A stretch of 64,000 nt of DNA from Lumnitzera littorea (taxonomy: Eukaryota > Streptophyta > Magnoliopsida > Myrtales > Combretaceae), in contig JAMXBB010000011.1 in the NCBI GenBank assembly GCA_024138015.1, positions 66,292,308 to 66,356,307 of the forward strand. The letters run 5' to 3'. The position numbers and the translations under genes are program-made. The notes under the pieces are model-generated. The model saw nothing but the letters and a program-made list of their open reading frames with translations. It ran no database searches and was not told the origin of the DNA. This document shows positions 25,073 through 37,590 of the stretch, one piece after another (within the stretch, counting starts at the first letter, position 1; every line of letters begins with the position of its first letter).

Positions 25073-26040
25073 ACTAACCTAGGCAAGACTGTCTCTAAGG
25101 GATTAGCGATACTAAATGAAAGATCGATTTGGAACTTAATCATGCTACTATGAGCTAACTAACCTAGGTAGGAGCATCTCTAAGGGACTAGCAACCTCAA
25201 ATGTAACCCTAAATGAAAGGTCAAATTAGAACCAGATCATGCTCTTTTAAGCTGACTAACCTAGGCGAGAGTATCACTCAAAGACTAACAACCCTAAATG
25301 GAAGATCGTTTTAGAACCTGGTCGTACTTCTATGAGTTGACTAATCTAGGTGAGAACGTCTCTAAGAGACTAGTAACCCTAAATGAAAAACCGTTTAGAA
25401 CCTAATAATTCTCATATGAGCTGACTAACCTAGGCAGGAACGTCTCTAAGGAACTAGCAACCTCAAATGTAACCCTAAATGAAAGGTCAAATTAGAACCA
25501 GATCATGCTCCTTTAAGCTGACTAACCTAGGCAAGAGTATTACTCAAAGACTAACAACCCTAAATGGAAGATCGTTTTAGAACCTGGTCGTACTTCTATG
25601 AGTTGACTAATCTAGGTGAGAACGTCTCTAAGAGACTAGTAACCCTAAATGAAAAACCGTTTAGAACCTAGTAATTCTCATATGAGTTAACTAACCTAGG
25701 CAGGAACGTCTCTAAGGAACTAGCAACCTTAAATGGAAGATAGGTTTAGAACCTGGTTATGCTCCTCTGAGCTAACTAACCTAAGTGAGAGAAAATCTAA
25801 CAAACTAGCAACCTTACATGAAGGATCAATTTAGAACCTAGTCGTGCTCCTTTGAGCTGATTAATCTAAGCAAGAGTATCATTAAAAGACTAGCAACCCT
25901 AAATGAAAGTTCAAATTAAAACCTGGTTATACTCCTCTGAGCTGATTAACTTAGGTAGGAGCATCACTAAAAGATTAGTAACCTTAAATGGAAGATCAGT
26001 TTAAAGAATGCTCCTATAAGCTAGCTAAGGCTAAGGTCAA
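25073..26040. repeat. Right part of the tandem array, with a 266-bp higher-order repeat
   Basis: About eleven head-to-tail units of 83-98 bp, each containing variants of actaacctaggcaggaacg, ctagcaaccctaaatg and agaacctggtcgtactt. Three consecutive units form a 266-bp higher-order period: the aacctagg marks at 25161, 25427 and 25693 are exactly 266 bp apart. One unit of each triplet carries an extra ctcaaatgtaac insert. Units near 25760-26020 are more diverged. The array lies between the internal region and the 3' LTR, where Tat-lineage elements often carry hypervariable tandem repeats. Confidence 0.9.
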
Positions 26041-28280
26041 GCGCCCTATGAGCTGAGTAAGACTTAAAAAATGATGAGGGTTGTGTACCTTATAGGCTAG
26101 CTAATACCCTAAGTAGTATGTTTAATACAAATGCAACGTTTTGAAAAACTATCATTTCTTTATGCTAACAAGTATGGAAGTACTTGCCTGGTTTACATGA
26201 TAGCAGCCTAAATGGCTAAGTCTTTCTTTAAGAAGTTTAATCAAAATTGATGGTTCAGCCTTCTGAAATTCATTCTGATCTTGAAATGAGGCATATAAAG
26301 TCTTCCAATTTGAGGAAAGCAACCCAGCACTTGAAATGTTGTGGAAAGGTTTTGTCTTAGATTTTTTACGCCATATATCTTTAAGACCTCAACTAAACTA
26401 TCTCTTAACTTTCCCTAGCCAAACCTAGGCTTTTTATATTTTGATAGTGTAATATTGATCTGCCATGAGGTGTTTGCTTCTTTTAAGTGTGGCCTTATCC
26501 TAAAAAACAGAAAAAAAAAAAATTTTCCACCATTAGGAAAGGTAAATCGTAATAAATCATTGGAAGAGTTTTTATTAATTGTCACTATTCCAAAGCATGT
26601 GCTCATCTTCTCTTGTGTTTACAATGTATTAGGGTTTGTTTGAGTAGGATGAGACCTTTTAGGGCATTATCCAATGTCTAATAAAACCATAGTAATATCA
26701 AGATTACTAACATTTTGTGATCCCATTGATTTTTAAGGGTAATAAAACTTCACTGCATTAGCATTTATAAAGTCCCTTAAGTCTGAACTATCCATTAAAG
26801 CCCCTCTAGGCAAACTTTTTGTACAATGTAAGGATCTCTATAGTTTAGAGCAAATCTCCCTTCATGATCTTGTACATTGCGGATAGATATCTTATTAAAA
26901 ATAGGTTTAGTCTAAGAGGACTTCCTTGCACTCTAGGCTTAAATTTCTCCCTTAACTACGATTCCTTAAATTGTAGCTCATCTTGCAAGTGATACACTTT
27001 AATCAATCTGTCAAATCTTTTTCGAACTGTAATATAACAAAGGCTTTTGGTCATAGGTTTTAAAAATGGATATCAATGAAATAGCTTTTTATGATGGAAT
27101 CATTTTTCAACCCGGGCCTATAAGTCAAGAACCTCATAAGTGAAACTAAAATTGTATCTCCACTAGTTTCAAACGTAACTTTTACCAAGAATTTGTTATT
27201 TCCTTTAATCGAAAAGGGGTTTTAGAAGAGGGGGAAATGTAGGTTAGCCATAAGCCTTGTGTTAGCTGCAATTTATTTGGGGGTCATGAATTTTGGGGGG
27301 AGCTTTGGTATTTTCCCTTGCCTTGTGTTTTTGGGATCCTTATTTAAAGTGTGGATCTCAAATTACGAATAGGTTTTTTAAGCTATGTAATCTCGATCCT
27401 TTCAAGCCTTAGGGTTTTGTGTTTTGGATTTAATCTCCTTGTCTGCTTGATTTCTTTCTTAAGCAAACTTTTCATTTTTCCTTTCAAATTTTCTCATGTT
27501 TCTTCTTGCCCCTTTTCCCTTTTTTTTTTTTTTGACTCAAGACCAAGGTAATCATTCCTCCTTTTCGGCATACAGCTCAAAGTGTATGTGGTTTGCGTAT
27601 AACATTCAAGATATAGGCACTTCTTCATTTCAAAGGAAATAAGTTATTAGTGGTAATAATTACAGTTGAATTTGATGCGACTGGAGCAATCACAGATTAG
27701 TTTTAACCTTTTCTCTTGATTAATGCCCCTAACCTCCCATTGCCCATTGTAAGGTGGTTCTTGACAGGGTTTGGTTTTGAAAATACTCCATTCAAAAGGC
27801 TCAATAAGGTTGAAAAGAGACTTTGTGTTTAAGATATTGAAAATGAATACCTAATGTCATCTTGATTTGCATATCAATTTCAAGATAGGCTTCCTTTAAG
27901 GAATGAGTCTAAAACCCTCACATTAAATGACACTCAACTCTCAAGGTGTGTTTTAGGGTTAGTGTTTGGAATATGGTTTGCCTCTTTTCATTATAAACCT
28001 TTCAATAAGATATCCTTTTTTCTTGAAGTGTTCAAACTCCTTTTTTATGCCATCTACCTAAGATGCTGTACCAAAAAGAAATGCTCATACTATTTTAAAC
28101 CAAAAATCAAAATTAAGCAGACAATTTTATTTCATTATTGACTCTCTTCCATAGAGGACATAAAACACGGATTCTTCTTTCATTCCTTGTCTCCTTTTAA
28201 CTTGCCCCATTGAACTAGTTTTCCAAAATTATGCCTAACTATTTTAAATGACAAGGTAGCTCAAAAAATTATGTTGATAA
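26041..28280. other. Anonymous segment in the position of pol
   Basis: About 2.2 kb between gag and the tandem array. I could not find RT, RNase H or integrase motifs on either strand. It contains mixed AT-rich DNA, a T-run near 27520 and a few short ORFs with no recognisable family. It may be foreign sequence acquired when pol was lost, or pol decayed beyond recognition by eye. Confidence 0.5.
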
Positions 28281-29300
28281 CCGAACCGTGATTAGGTAAG
28301 GGGTTGTTATTAGTTTATATGAAGTCCAGTTGCACTAAGCTTTTATTAATCAAATACTAGATCATATTTTTCAACCTCTAACATGTGTTAATCAAATGCC
28401 TCACCTACCCCATATGATACTCACATTTCTAATTAGGATCATAAACTCTTAGCTTATTTATTTTACTAGGGAGCTCATACTAAATTATGTTGTCTTTTTG
28501 TAGCTTCTCAAAAACTTGACTTAGAGGAACCAATATCTTAGTGAATTTCCTTAGGGTCCTATTAGCCCGGGATGGAGTTCTAAACTGATATTGAAACTAA
28601 CGTGAATTCATCCTGAAGGAGACCTAAGCGTAAGGCCTGGTGTTTGAATTCACCACACTAACTGTGGATTCTTTAGGTTTGTTGATTGTGAGCCTAGAAG
28701 TAAAGGGCCTTCTATCAAACGACTTTTAAAGCTTACTAGAACAAATAGTGCTTTCAATCCTACAACCTACCACTTCTACCTCTGCAAATATGGACTAGAC
28801 TTATCCAATCAAATGGGAGAAATAATGCCTCTCAAGAGTATTGTTAAAAGCTGAAGTTAGTCCCTTCTCTATCGTGGAAATAGATACTCTTGCAGCAAGG
28901 GATCCTCATCTCTATGCATACTCCTTAAACAATTAATTATTTTTCTTCCGCAAAGTGACTAAGTCCACATAGGTGGGCACACTCGATATTGAACCTGTAC
29001 TATTCATAAAATGCACTGGCAAGCTTCTCTCATGTGTTCATCTAAGTCAAGTTGAGTTAGGCATACCAAGTCAAAGCTAAACTTGTCAGGCTATCTTGAA
29101 ATGTTTATACCATAAGTTAGTCACACTAGATGTACTTGCTCATCTTTCTTACATATAGCCCAGTGTGGAGTTTGGGCCATCCCATCCCATCATACTTCTC
29201 AAATTCTGGTACCTTCAATTTTTTTAGATAAGCCCTAACATCGTATGTAGAGAAGTCAGTAATTCTAGCCTGTTTAAACCCATCATAGCCCGTAAGTATT
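28280..29300 (-). pseudogene. Tat/Ogre-type gag remnant
   Basis: On the minus strand the reading shows LKKLKVPEFEKYDG, then LYVRKMSKYI, FQDSLTSLALTWY and RFNIECA (about 29240 down to 28960), the usual Tat/Ogre gag order. The C-terminal region (about 28500 down to 28290) shows PLSQVFEKL, YDPN-KCEYHMG with a stop between N and K, RLKNMI and NNNPLPNH, the CxYH zinc-finger-like tail of this lineage. Stops such as the one after KYI show it is dead. No protease or RT follows. Confidence 0.85.
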
Positions 29301-30239
29301 TTCATCTTCTTTGCTATCTATTAGGTTAATTTTCTTTCCAACTCCTTCAAACTATCTTAGTTGGGCCTTGAGTTAGCTAACTTTATGTTGATCGGGAATG
29401 AATACGTATTAGGCTCAAAGGTTAGGTTGATCTTTGGATAGACTCCTTCTAACTCGAATGAATCTTTTAGGTAATTATCCTCAAGGAGTGAAGCCTCAAT
29501 ATTCTTCCCAAAATGGACCTAGGAGCTCTCTTCATTGGAGGATGTTGTAGCTCGAAGTAAGGCAATGCTATCAACGAGGAAACTCATCTATCCTGCAATC
29601 CTTCCCATGGTTCGCTCCAAAGAGTGAAACCTCCGCTCAATGGGAACAGTGATTTTTGAGCCATTGTTGTTGTCATTTCCTTAAGTATCCATTTTGGTTT
29701 GAGAGCAGATTTTGATCGGACTTCTTTAAAAAACTTAACGTTTAGGAGCTATCTTGAAACCTCAAATACTTCACAAAAGGTTAGCACAAATATATATATA
29801 TATTTTTTAGATGAGAAAAGAATATAAATGAACGAATGCAAGCATGCATGGCAAATGGATGTAAAGAAATTTATATTGGCAAGAATCCCATAATATGGCA
29901 AAACATCACTGCCTTTTATTAATTTTTGCAATCGTGAAGTTTACATCACTTATTCAAAACAAAAGAAAATTTCCTAAAGAAAGCTACATTCTATTCTTCT
30001 TGTTGTGGCTAGACTTAACTGGTACTTTCTTCCTTTTCTAAACTTTAGGAGCCTCTATCTCCTTGATCTTGCCCTTAGCATTCCTCACAATGGGCCTTTA
30101 ACTCTTGTTTTGTTTCCTTTGCTTTCTCTGGTATGGCTTCAACTTAGGCCTCTTTTTTCTTCTTCACTTCTTTCATGTCTTTCAACTTCTGAAGTTATTG
30201 ATATAGGAACCCTCTGGTTGTTTAAGCCTTGCCAGGTAT

Positions 30240-31050
30240 GCCCTTAATAGTAAGGATAGTCTTCCTCTTACACTAAAGAGACTCGATGCCTAAAAGTTTA
30301 GGCACTTTGTCAAATGCTAAGACATGTAGGTTGTAATAGTCAAGCGAAATGGGCTCTAGTGATGGCATCTAAATTATATTCTAAATAGGCCCGTTAGTCA
30401 GAATATACCCAATACAAATGTTGAATCTAATCAAGGGTATTGTATTAATACCTTTACATTCTTTTATCATCATGTCACTTGAGCACCATCTGGGTGTCCA
30501 AAGCAGCTCCTCAACTTTCATGCTCTGAAAGTGTTGGACTAAATAACAGGTAGCTATATTTTCAAGCAACTGGATCCATTCCTCAAAAGATTTGATAAGA
30601 TCATATTACTGCGTTAACTCGGCCTGATTAAAGTCAATTGACGACTCCTCATATGGCTAATGAACCACAGCAAGATTAGAGTCATGTTATTCATCGAATC
30701 CCTGTGCTTATTTCTTTTAAGGTGGTTCAACGAATGAATCTACTCAGCCAAGAGACTAGGTATATACGATTTCCCTTCAAGGAACTGGGCCACTATTTCT
30801 ACAATTCTAAAATGAACACGGTGTTTTCCGTCTAGGAATAGGATGGCACTAACTAAAATATAGGCATTAGCCCGGTGCTGGTGCTAAGTCTCTAGTTTTG
30901 CATAGAAAATGTCTTGCTTCTCTTTATACCTCAACTCTATAGAGAACCAAGCAATGATGTTGTCTATCCAAATAGTCTTTTTTCTTAACCAAGACCCGAT
31001 TAATCTCAACTTTTCTAACTCTTATTAGCTTGCTAAAAATTTTCGTTGCT
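30240..31050 (-). pseudogene. Ogre-type ORF1 remnant
   Basis: Upstream of gag in transcription order. The readable blocks are AILFLDGKHRVHFRIVEIV (about 30790-30850), PSLLAE-stop-IHSLNH (about 30725-30765), LLWFISHM, EEWIQLLENI and ELLWTPRWCSS (about 30480-30590). Their order and spacing resemble the plant DUF7745-type protein that is often found as ORF1 of Ogre/Tat elements. The function of that protein is not established. Stops and frameshifts break it. Confidence 0.6.
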
Positions 31051-31366
31051 ACAGCTTTAAGGTCCTAAGACGATCTGAGTTTGACCATATCTACCACATG
31101 TTGGAATTAAAAAAAAAAAACCCAAATAGAAACATATAATAACAAAAACAAGTACAGTAATAGACAAAAGATATATATAAGGGAATATAAAAGAAAATAT
31201 ATAACTTAACCTAAAATAGAAAAAAAAAAAACTAGTGCAACAATACACACAAGATATTTATAAAATAAAAATATATATAACTTAATATGGTATTTCGAAA
31301 AATAATTTTAACTTTGGAAGGTTTTAAATGGTTAGCCTATTTGAAGTCCCTAGTAAAGTCACCTAG

Positions 31367-33693
31367 TTATTGAGCTTAAAATTTTCTATTTTCCTTAATT
31401 TGATTTAAACTAAATCCTATGTCTATTTAATTAAACCCTCAACAAAAAGTAAGAAAACCTAATTTCTTAATTATTTTCTTCTAAAAAAAATTTGGAGTCA
31501 CTAGTCGATAAAACCAAGAAAAGGTGATTAAATTAAAATCAATTAAACGGATCGATTATAATTTACTTACTATCTTGCATTTTAAAAAATTTTAAAAAAA
31601 TTTTCAAGAAACTGGATTTTCGTAGATTCATAACTATCCTATTAAACTCAAACAAGTACCATTTTACCCTTCTGAATTTAAATTTATTTTTCAAATCACC
31701 CACATATTCACAAATAATAATGGAAATTACATTTATTTTATCAAAAAAAAAAAGTTATACTACAAAAGGGAAATTTTCTTTTTTTTTTTTCATATTTAAA
31801 GTCACTTTGAAAGTACTTACATATCCGCTAGTCAAGATCAGGCTATCATAATTCATTTCAAAAAATTTAGTTGATTGGTTGATTTTAAACTTGAAAACGA
31901 TCGAATTTACATTTTAGTGAATTTATTTTTTCTTTAAGAAAATTCTAGGAGAAGATTCCTAAGTTGATGTCGTATTCGTTTTAAAATTCTTACGTGTTTA
32001 CTTTTCAAAAAAAAAAAGTTCATTATTTTTTTTATTTTGAGAAAAATAATTTTTCTAAGTGACCAAAAAAAAAATTACTATTTTACTTCTCTAAATTTAC
32101 AATTAACCAATTTTTGGAAATGGGCTTTTTATGGAAAAACTAAAAAACTCGATTTCATGAAAAGGAAATTTTCAATTTTTTTTTTTGGATAAAAGAAAAT
32201 CCTAAATAATTAGTAAAAGAGAAAAGCTATTTATTATTAAATCCTTGTATGTGCATCAAACTAAATAAACAAAAAAAGAAAAAAAGAAAGGAAAGGAAAG
32301 AAAGCACATGCCTAGTTCGAGTTGCAGTCGGTTCAAGTCAAACCGGTTTGAGTCAACTTAGTTCTGGATCTTCTCAAAGAGGTTGGACTTGAACATCCAC
32401 TTATGTTACCTTCTAGACACGACTCCAACCAATCTCTTCACTGAAACGAACGAGAAACATGATTTTTGTATATTTTTCATTTGATTCAGGGGGTGTAGGA
32501 ACAATGTCTCAGGTTGTTGTGGTGGTTTTCAAAGTGTTCAGAATTTAGAGGTGGTAGTGGATAAAGATGATGATGGCTTTTGGTGGAGTAGCTAGAGGGC
32601 GTTTGGGCACAAAAGAGTAGAGTGTTTGGAGTTTGTGGACACTGCAAATACAACCTTGATGGTGGTTTTTAGTGTGAATGGCTGTCGGTGAAGTTATAAA
32701 CTTCTCGTTTTAGAGAGAGAAAGCTCCAATTGGATGTGTTTTTGTGAGTTTTTAGTTATAATCTCTACACAAAGTGAAGCATAGTACCCTATTTATATTA
32801 GTAGAGTCTAGATTTAACTCAAAAAAAGTATAGAAATAGAAGATCACAAGTATAGAGGCTTAATATATGCTTGCCTGATCCGACTCCGAATTTTGATGAA
32901 AGTATTAGTTTGAGTGATGGAAATAAGTAAGAACATATTAATAATCAATATCTACATCTTGTAGCCAAAGGAAATTGCCAAAAGAATGGAGTTTTTGCAA
33001 ATTTTATGTAAATGTGTTAATATATTTTTTCCTTTTTAAAATCCAAATTAATCTGCGATTTAAGAAAATTATAATGCATTTTTTGTTTCAATTTGGAGTA
33101 TTCTATGTTTAGTTTCCAAAAACACAACATTCGAATTAATTTTGTAAGATATAAATTTGAAATATTAGTTGAAAATAGGGGGTTTGAATAGGGGAGTTTC
33201 CTTTTTTACTTATGGAAACTGTAATTCGTAACAAGCAAAAAGAGAGAAGAAAAAGAAAAAGGAATGAGAGGGATGGGGCGAGCGCACAAGTAGGGTACGT
33301 GCCACGCACCTTCACCAATGCGTGATCCTCACATGCCTGTTTAAAAAAGAAAAGGCAAGCACAAAGCACCTGCCTGCTTTTGCGACTTCACAACAAATGA
33401 TTAGGGCTTTGACCCTAATCCAATTCAATTTTCCCTTTTTTAACAAAATAAAATAGAAGGACAAGAATTAGATAATAAAAAAACATCACACCTAGGCTCA
33501 ACTCGAAATGTGCAAATCCCGTACACACTAGAAATAATTGTTTTTTGAAATCTCACCTAAAGATAAAAATAAAGTAAAATAATAAAATAACTAAGAAAGA
33601 ACAACGTCTATTTGGATATGTTTCAATTATACTGAAAATTTGAGATAAGAACTAAAATTGCAAACAGCAAAAATGAAAAATGAGGTGTTTACA
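31367..33693 (-). repeat. 5' LTR of the Tat/Ogre element
   Basis: Begins ttattgagcttaaaatttt and ends gaggtgtttaca. It is collinear with 21314-23613 with many substitutions and small indels, so the insertion is not recent. Confidence 0.88.
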
Positions 33694-36600
33694 ACATGAA
33701 AGTACGGCCATTACTGCTGTTCTGTTTTGAGCTGGCTTGGACACAGATTTTCGGGAGGTCGGGCACCGGTTCTGCTGATCTGTATCCGAGGAGTGGAAGT
33801 TGAAGGTTGGCTTGTCCGAGCTATTATGGTGAAGGTCGACGCAGGCAGAGGCTCAGATGCTTGAATGACACAGAAATAGTTCGGCACATGATGAGCTCGA
33901 AACCCCTAGGCGTAGCTCAGCTCATCCTCGACCATTTGTACACTAAGTACCCAAGCGACCAGGCCTTGAAGTCCCTCAAGTCGGCCTCGAGTGAATGGCC
34001 CTAGCTCGGCTTTGTTTGCATAAGGGATGGCTGGGTAGGAGAAAAGGTCGACACGGGCTAGGAAAAACTGGGTTGGCAGTACTAAGCGTCAGACACCCAT
34101 CTGATGAGGAATTAGAGGCTGCTGAACGTATTGAAATTCTTGGAGTTTCATAAGACTCCACCATTGAGGATTCTAGCACCAAACATGTTTGATTAAGAAT
34201 AAGCCCGAGGATGTCAAAGAAGTTATTTGTCCACTAAGGAAGAACAAGTTCTTAAACTTATGATTAAAATCCATTATATTAATTTTTATTTTTGTTTGCA
34301 AGTCATTCAATTTCTTTTGCAATATCATGTGGAGATCCAAAGTTGATTATGAGGCAAGCACATATATTGATTTTCCATAAGTTGGTTTGTGATATAGGAG
34401 GATCATGCAAGACTCAATGATGAATCTTTTTGAAGAAAGGGATGACACTAATCCAGCATAAAAGATTCATGTTTATGAAATCATTAGAGAAAATTGTCAT
34501 AGAGAAAAAAATGATTAAAATCAAGACCAAATTTGACCAGAATTATTGACTAGAGTTGGATAAGGGACTTAGCAATTGATGAGGAGCCCTAGGCGATTGA
34601 CCGACCCCATATTTTTATAGCAAATTTAAGCCAAAAGTTCCACTTTAGTTGCCTTTTTTTATTAGTTTCCTAGTTTGATTTGTTTCTAATTTTCTAGATT
34701 CTTTTTATACTCATTTTCCTGGTTTATTAGTTTCTTTATGGTTTATTTAATTAGTTTACCTAAATAATTTTTACTAGTTTATCGATTTAGTAATTTATTT
34801 CTTTTGTAAGTTTATTGTTTAGGTTCTTTTTTATACTTATAAATAGGCAAATTTGTAATGAACAATTTAGTTTAAGCCATTTATTGCATATGAAATTTTA
34901 TTGAGTGAGTGTTATCTCCCCATTTTCTCATACTTGCAAGAACATATATTTGTGGCGTTCAAGTCTCATACCAATGCTCTTGACTCATGTATAGTTAGTG
35001 CATGAAGGTTTTATACTAGTATTCCTAATTTCTTTTACAACTATAATTCTTGGATTTACATAATCAATGGGTCAAAAATTTCAAACCTGATCTTATTGTT
35101 CCAACATTTCTGTATCTCCATCCGCGACTTAAGTGCAGCTATTGTTTGATAGATAGATTCAAATGGATTTAGTTTGTTAAGCTTTCTATAGTATTTATAT
35201 AAATTTGGAAATCGTAAATGTTTTAATGAATCAAAGTGATTTATTATAACACTTGTAAGTAAAATTATAAACGTAATGGCATGTTTTCAGCCTTGCATCT
35301 CTCCGTTGAGATAGGAATATGCAATAGGCTGGCCACATCCTTTGTCTTCGAGATGTTAATAATGAAAGCTTATATTAGAAGATTTGATCACTCTTCGAGA
35401 TGTTATAGTGAAAGTTTAAATTAGAAGATTGATCACTCAGCACCTATTAAATGGGACATAGTTAACTAGTAGAAAGAATCTAGATGACCAAGAAACACTT
35501 CAATTCAAGGTAGTCTGAGTACTCATTAAGAAAGACACGGAGAGAATGTGAGTATACCTAGTCCTCCATCACATGACTGAGAGGTTCGAACTAAGCCTTC
35601 AGGTGTAACTAAGAACTACACAAGGAAGCAATAATCGACAAGGTTATATTTCCAATCCTACAGTTGATGATTCACTCTCTACCTACTGGCCATTAGCTTT
35701 ACTGTATAAAATTCAACAGCCAGACTTTCTAGTTGCACTCAGAAAAGGCAGAAGCTCCGTAAACACCAAGTATTTGTGATGGTAATTGATTCTATATTGA
35801 TCCCAAGGTGAGTTTCATGGGCAGTAGGGAATGAAAACTAAACATGTACAACGAATGAGGAGATAATTGATAGGAAGGCGAGTAAGAAATCTGTAGGATA
35901 TAAATGGGCCTTTACCGCCAAGCATCAAGCAACTGAGACCTTTGAATGTTGAGCGGAGTTGTAACAAAAGACTACGCAAGACATGATGGATAGCCTGTAA
36001 AGAGACATGTTCCCCCTCAGCAAAAATAAGCTCTGCGAGAGCCCGCATTTCCTTACCACTTCGATTGACTAGCAACCACTTCAACTTGATGTAAAATATG
36101 ATTTCTTGCATGAGGAATTGGAATAAGTATTGAAGGAAGAGGGATTCCTGAAGTGTCAACCAGCACTCGAGTTCGAAATCAAAGACTAGGCAAAGCTCAT
36201 GTGTTTTTTTTTTTTTTCTTCTTTTCTTTTTTTTTTTTTTTGGTGGAATTATAGCAACTTAATTCAAAGGAAGGAATCTTAGCTTCCATCCCAGCATAGG
36301 CACACTATAGATTATTAAAGGTAACTGGAAATTTAAATAGCAAAGTGGCCCACTTTTCGATTGCTCCAAACTATGTCCAGAGCATGAGTACAAAGCAACA
36401 TATAGAGTAGATATAATGGACAAAGGGCACATATCAAGCCTTGATGGGGTACTAATCTATCTTTGCTCATTCAAGAGCCGACGTAGCATACACAGTGAGT
36501 GTAGTCAGCTAGCTCATACGTGAGAATAACGTCTCAGATCCGTCGAGTATATGCTACTTCTTCTACATGTTGGGTGTCAAGACATATAAACACACATAAT

Positions 36601-37590
36601 GCTGGATTCGTAGTGGCTAGGCAATCAACATTAGGATATGGTACATTTCTTAAAGGGGCGGGCGGGTTGGGGGTGGGAATTTAACCACATTGCGGAGTAA
36701 GAAACAAGAGGTTGTGACTTGTTCCAATGCTTATGCCAAATTAAGGTCTATGACACAATGGAAATGTGTTAAAGATGAAATCATTCTAGATAACTTGGAA
36801 ATCAAAAGAGTAGAAAGCATGGAATGGTTGCGAGTTGCAACAACAAAACAGCTGCTAATATGGTCCATAGTACCATTCGACATGATAAAACCAAATAGAA
36901 AGACATTTCACCGATGAAAAGTTGGACAAATTATTTGATCTGTGCTCCTTGTATCCCCGCATCAAGCAGCTAGCTGACAGCTCCGTTTAAAGAGTTAGTG
37001 CCCAAACTGAGGATGAGCGGATATGCTTTCACCAAGTCGAGGAATGTCAGAAAATACGGTAATTTGGAGCTAGTTACGTAACAATAGTTCAAACGGTACG
37101 ACAAGCGTAAATTCGATGTATATATCTTTTGCACCTTATCCCGTTGACATATCTAAAGATGTATCCTCTTGCTTAGAGGCGGTGTTTTTATAATCCCAGT
37201 CCCCTGTGGGATAGGATCTCTGTATAATCATCTCCATTTGTAATCCTCTCATTGTTAATGGAATTATTACAGCTTTCTACATAAAGTGATCGATCGTTTA
37301 TACTTCTATCTATCTTAGTTCTTCATTGTCATAATCACATTCCTTATCAATATCTATTCGAATCAATGCATTGCATTCACGGTAAAACTGGCACAAAATG
37401 AGAGTGAAACCTATGTCTTCTTCCTCATTTCAAGCGCTTGACCTTTGCACGCAATAGTGCCTTTCATCCGATATCACAGATATCCACGATATATAAGCAC
37501 AGGGGAAAAGAGAGATGTGAATGGCAACAATAGATATAGTGCATGGCAGCAATAGATACGGTAACTAAAGCAAAAGCAAATTTTTTTTTT
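33694..37590. other. Intergenic region between the Tat/Ogre element and UVH3
   Basis: 33694-34180 is noticeably richer in G and C than its surroundings and could be the displaced remainder of the gypsy LTR cut at 21313. 34600-35050 looks promoter-like on the plus strand, with tataaatagg at 34838-34847, and may be an old LTR fragment. A 114-codon minus-strand ORF at 35815-36159 matches no family I can name. A long T-rich run lies at 36206-36242. The 3' UTR of UVH3 should occupy the right edge, but its end could not be placed. Confidence 0.5.

Larger units (their letters stand above)
21314..33693 (-). mobile_element. Tat/Ogre-lineage LTR retrotransposon, apparently pol-less
   Basis: Two 2.3-kb LTRs (21314-23613 and 31367-33693) flank a 7.75-kb internal region read on the minus strand: an extra ORF1 remnant, then gag, then about 2.1 kb without recognisable pol, then a tandem-repeat array before the 3' LTR. 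An ORF1 upstream of gag and tandem repeats next to the 3' LTR are both known features of the plant Tat/Ogre lineage. The minus-strand sequence following the 5' LTR (31330-31366, GGTGACTTTACTAGGGACTTC) resembles the GGCGACTCCGCTGGGGA-type primer site I associate with that lineage. Flanking pentamers acaag (21309-21313) and acatg (33694-33698) differ at one base and may be a mutated target duplication. Confidence 0.82.

Noticed and set aside
23750..26040. Regularly spaced repeats that might suggest a CRISPR-like array
   Set aside because: The whole unit repeats head to tail with no unique spacers, in a plant retrotransposon; it is a tandem satellite-type array.
33807..34182. ORFs on both strands in a GC-richer island
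   Set aside because: Overlapping ORFs on opposite strands reflect composition; no domain is visible, and the segment is more likely displaced LTR sequence.
35815..36159. 114-codon minus-strand ORF
   Set aside because: No recognisable family, no clear flanking exons or promoter; kept only as a note in the intergenic entry.
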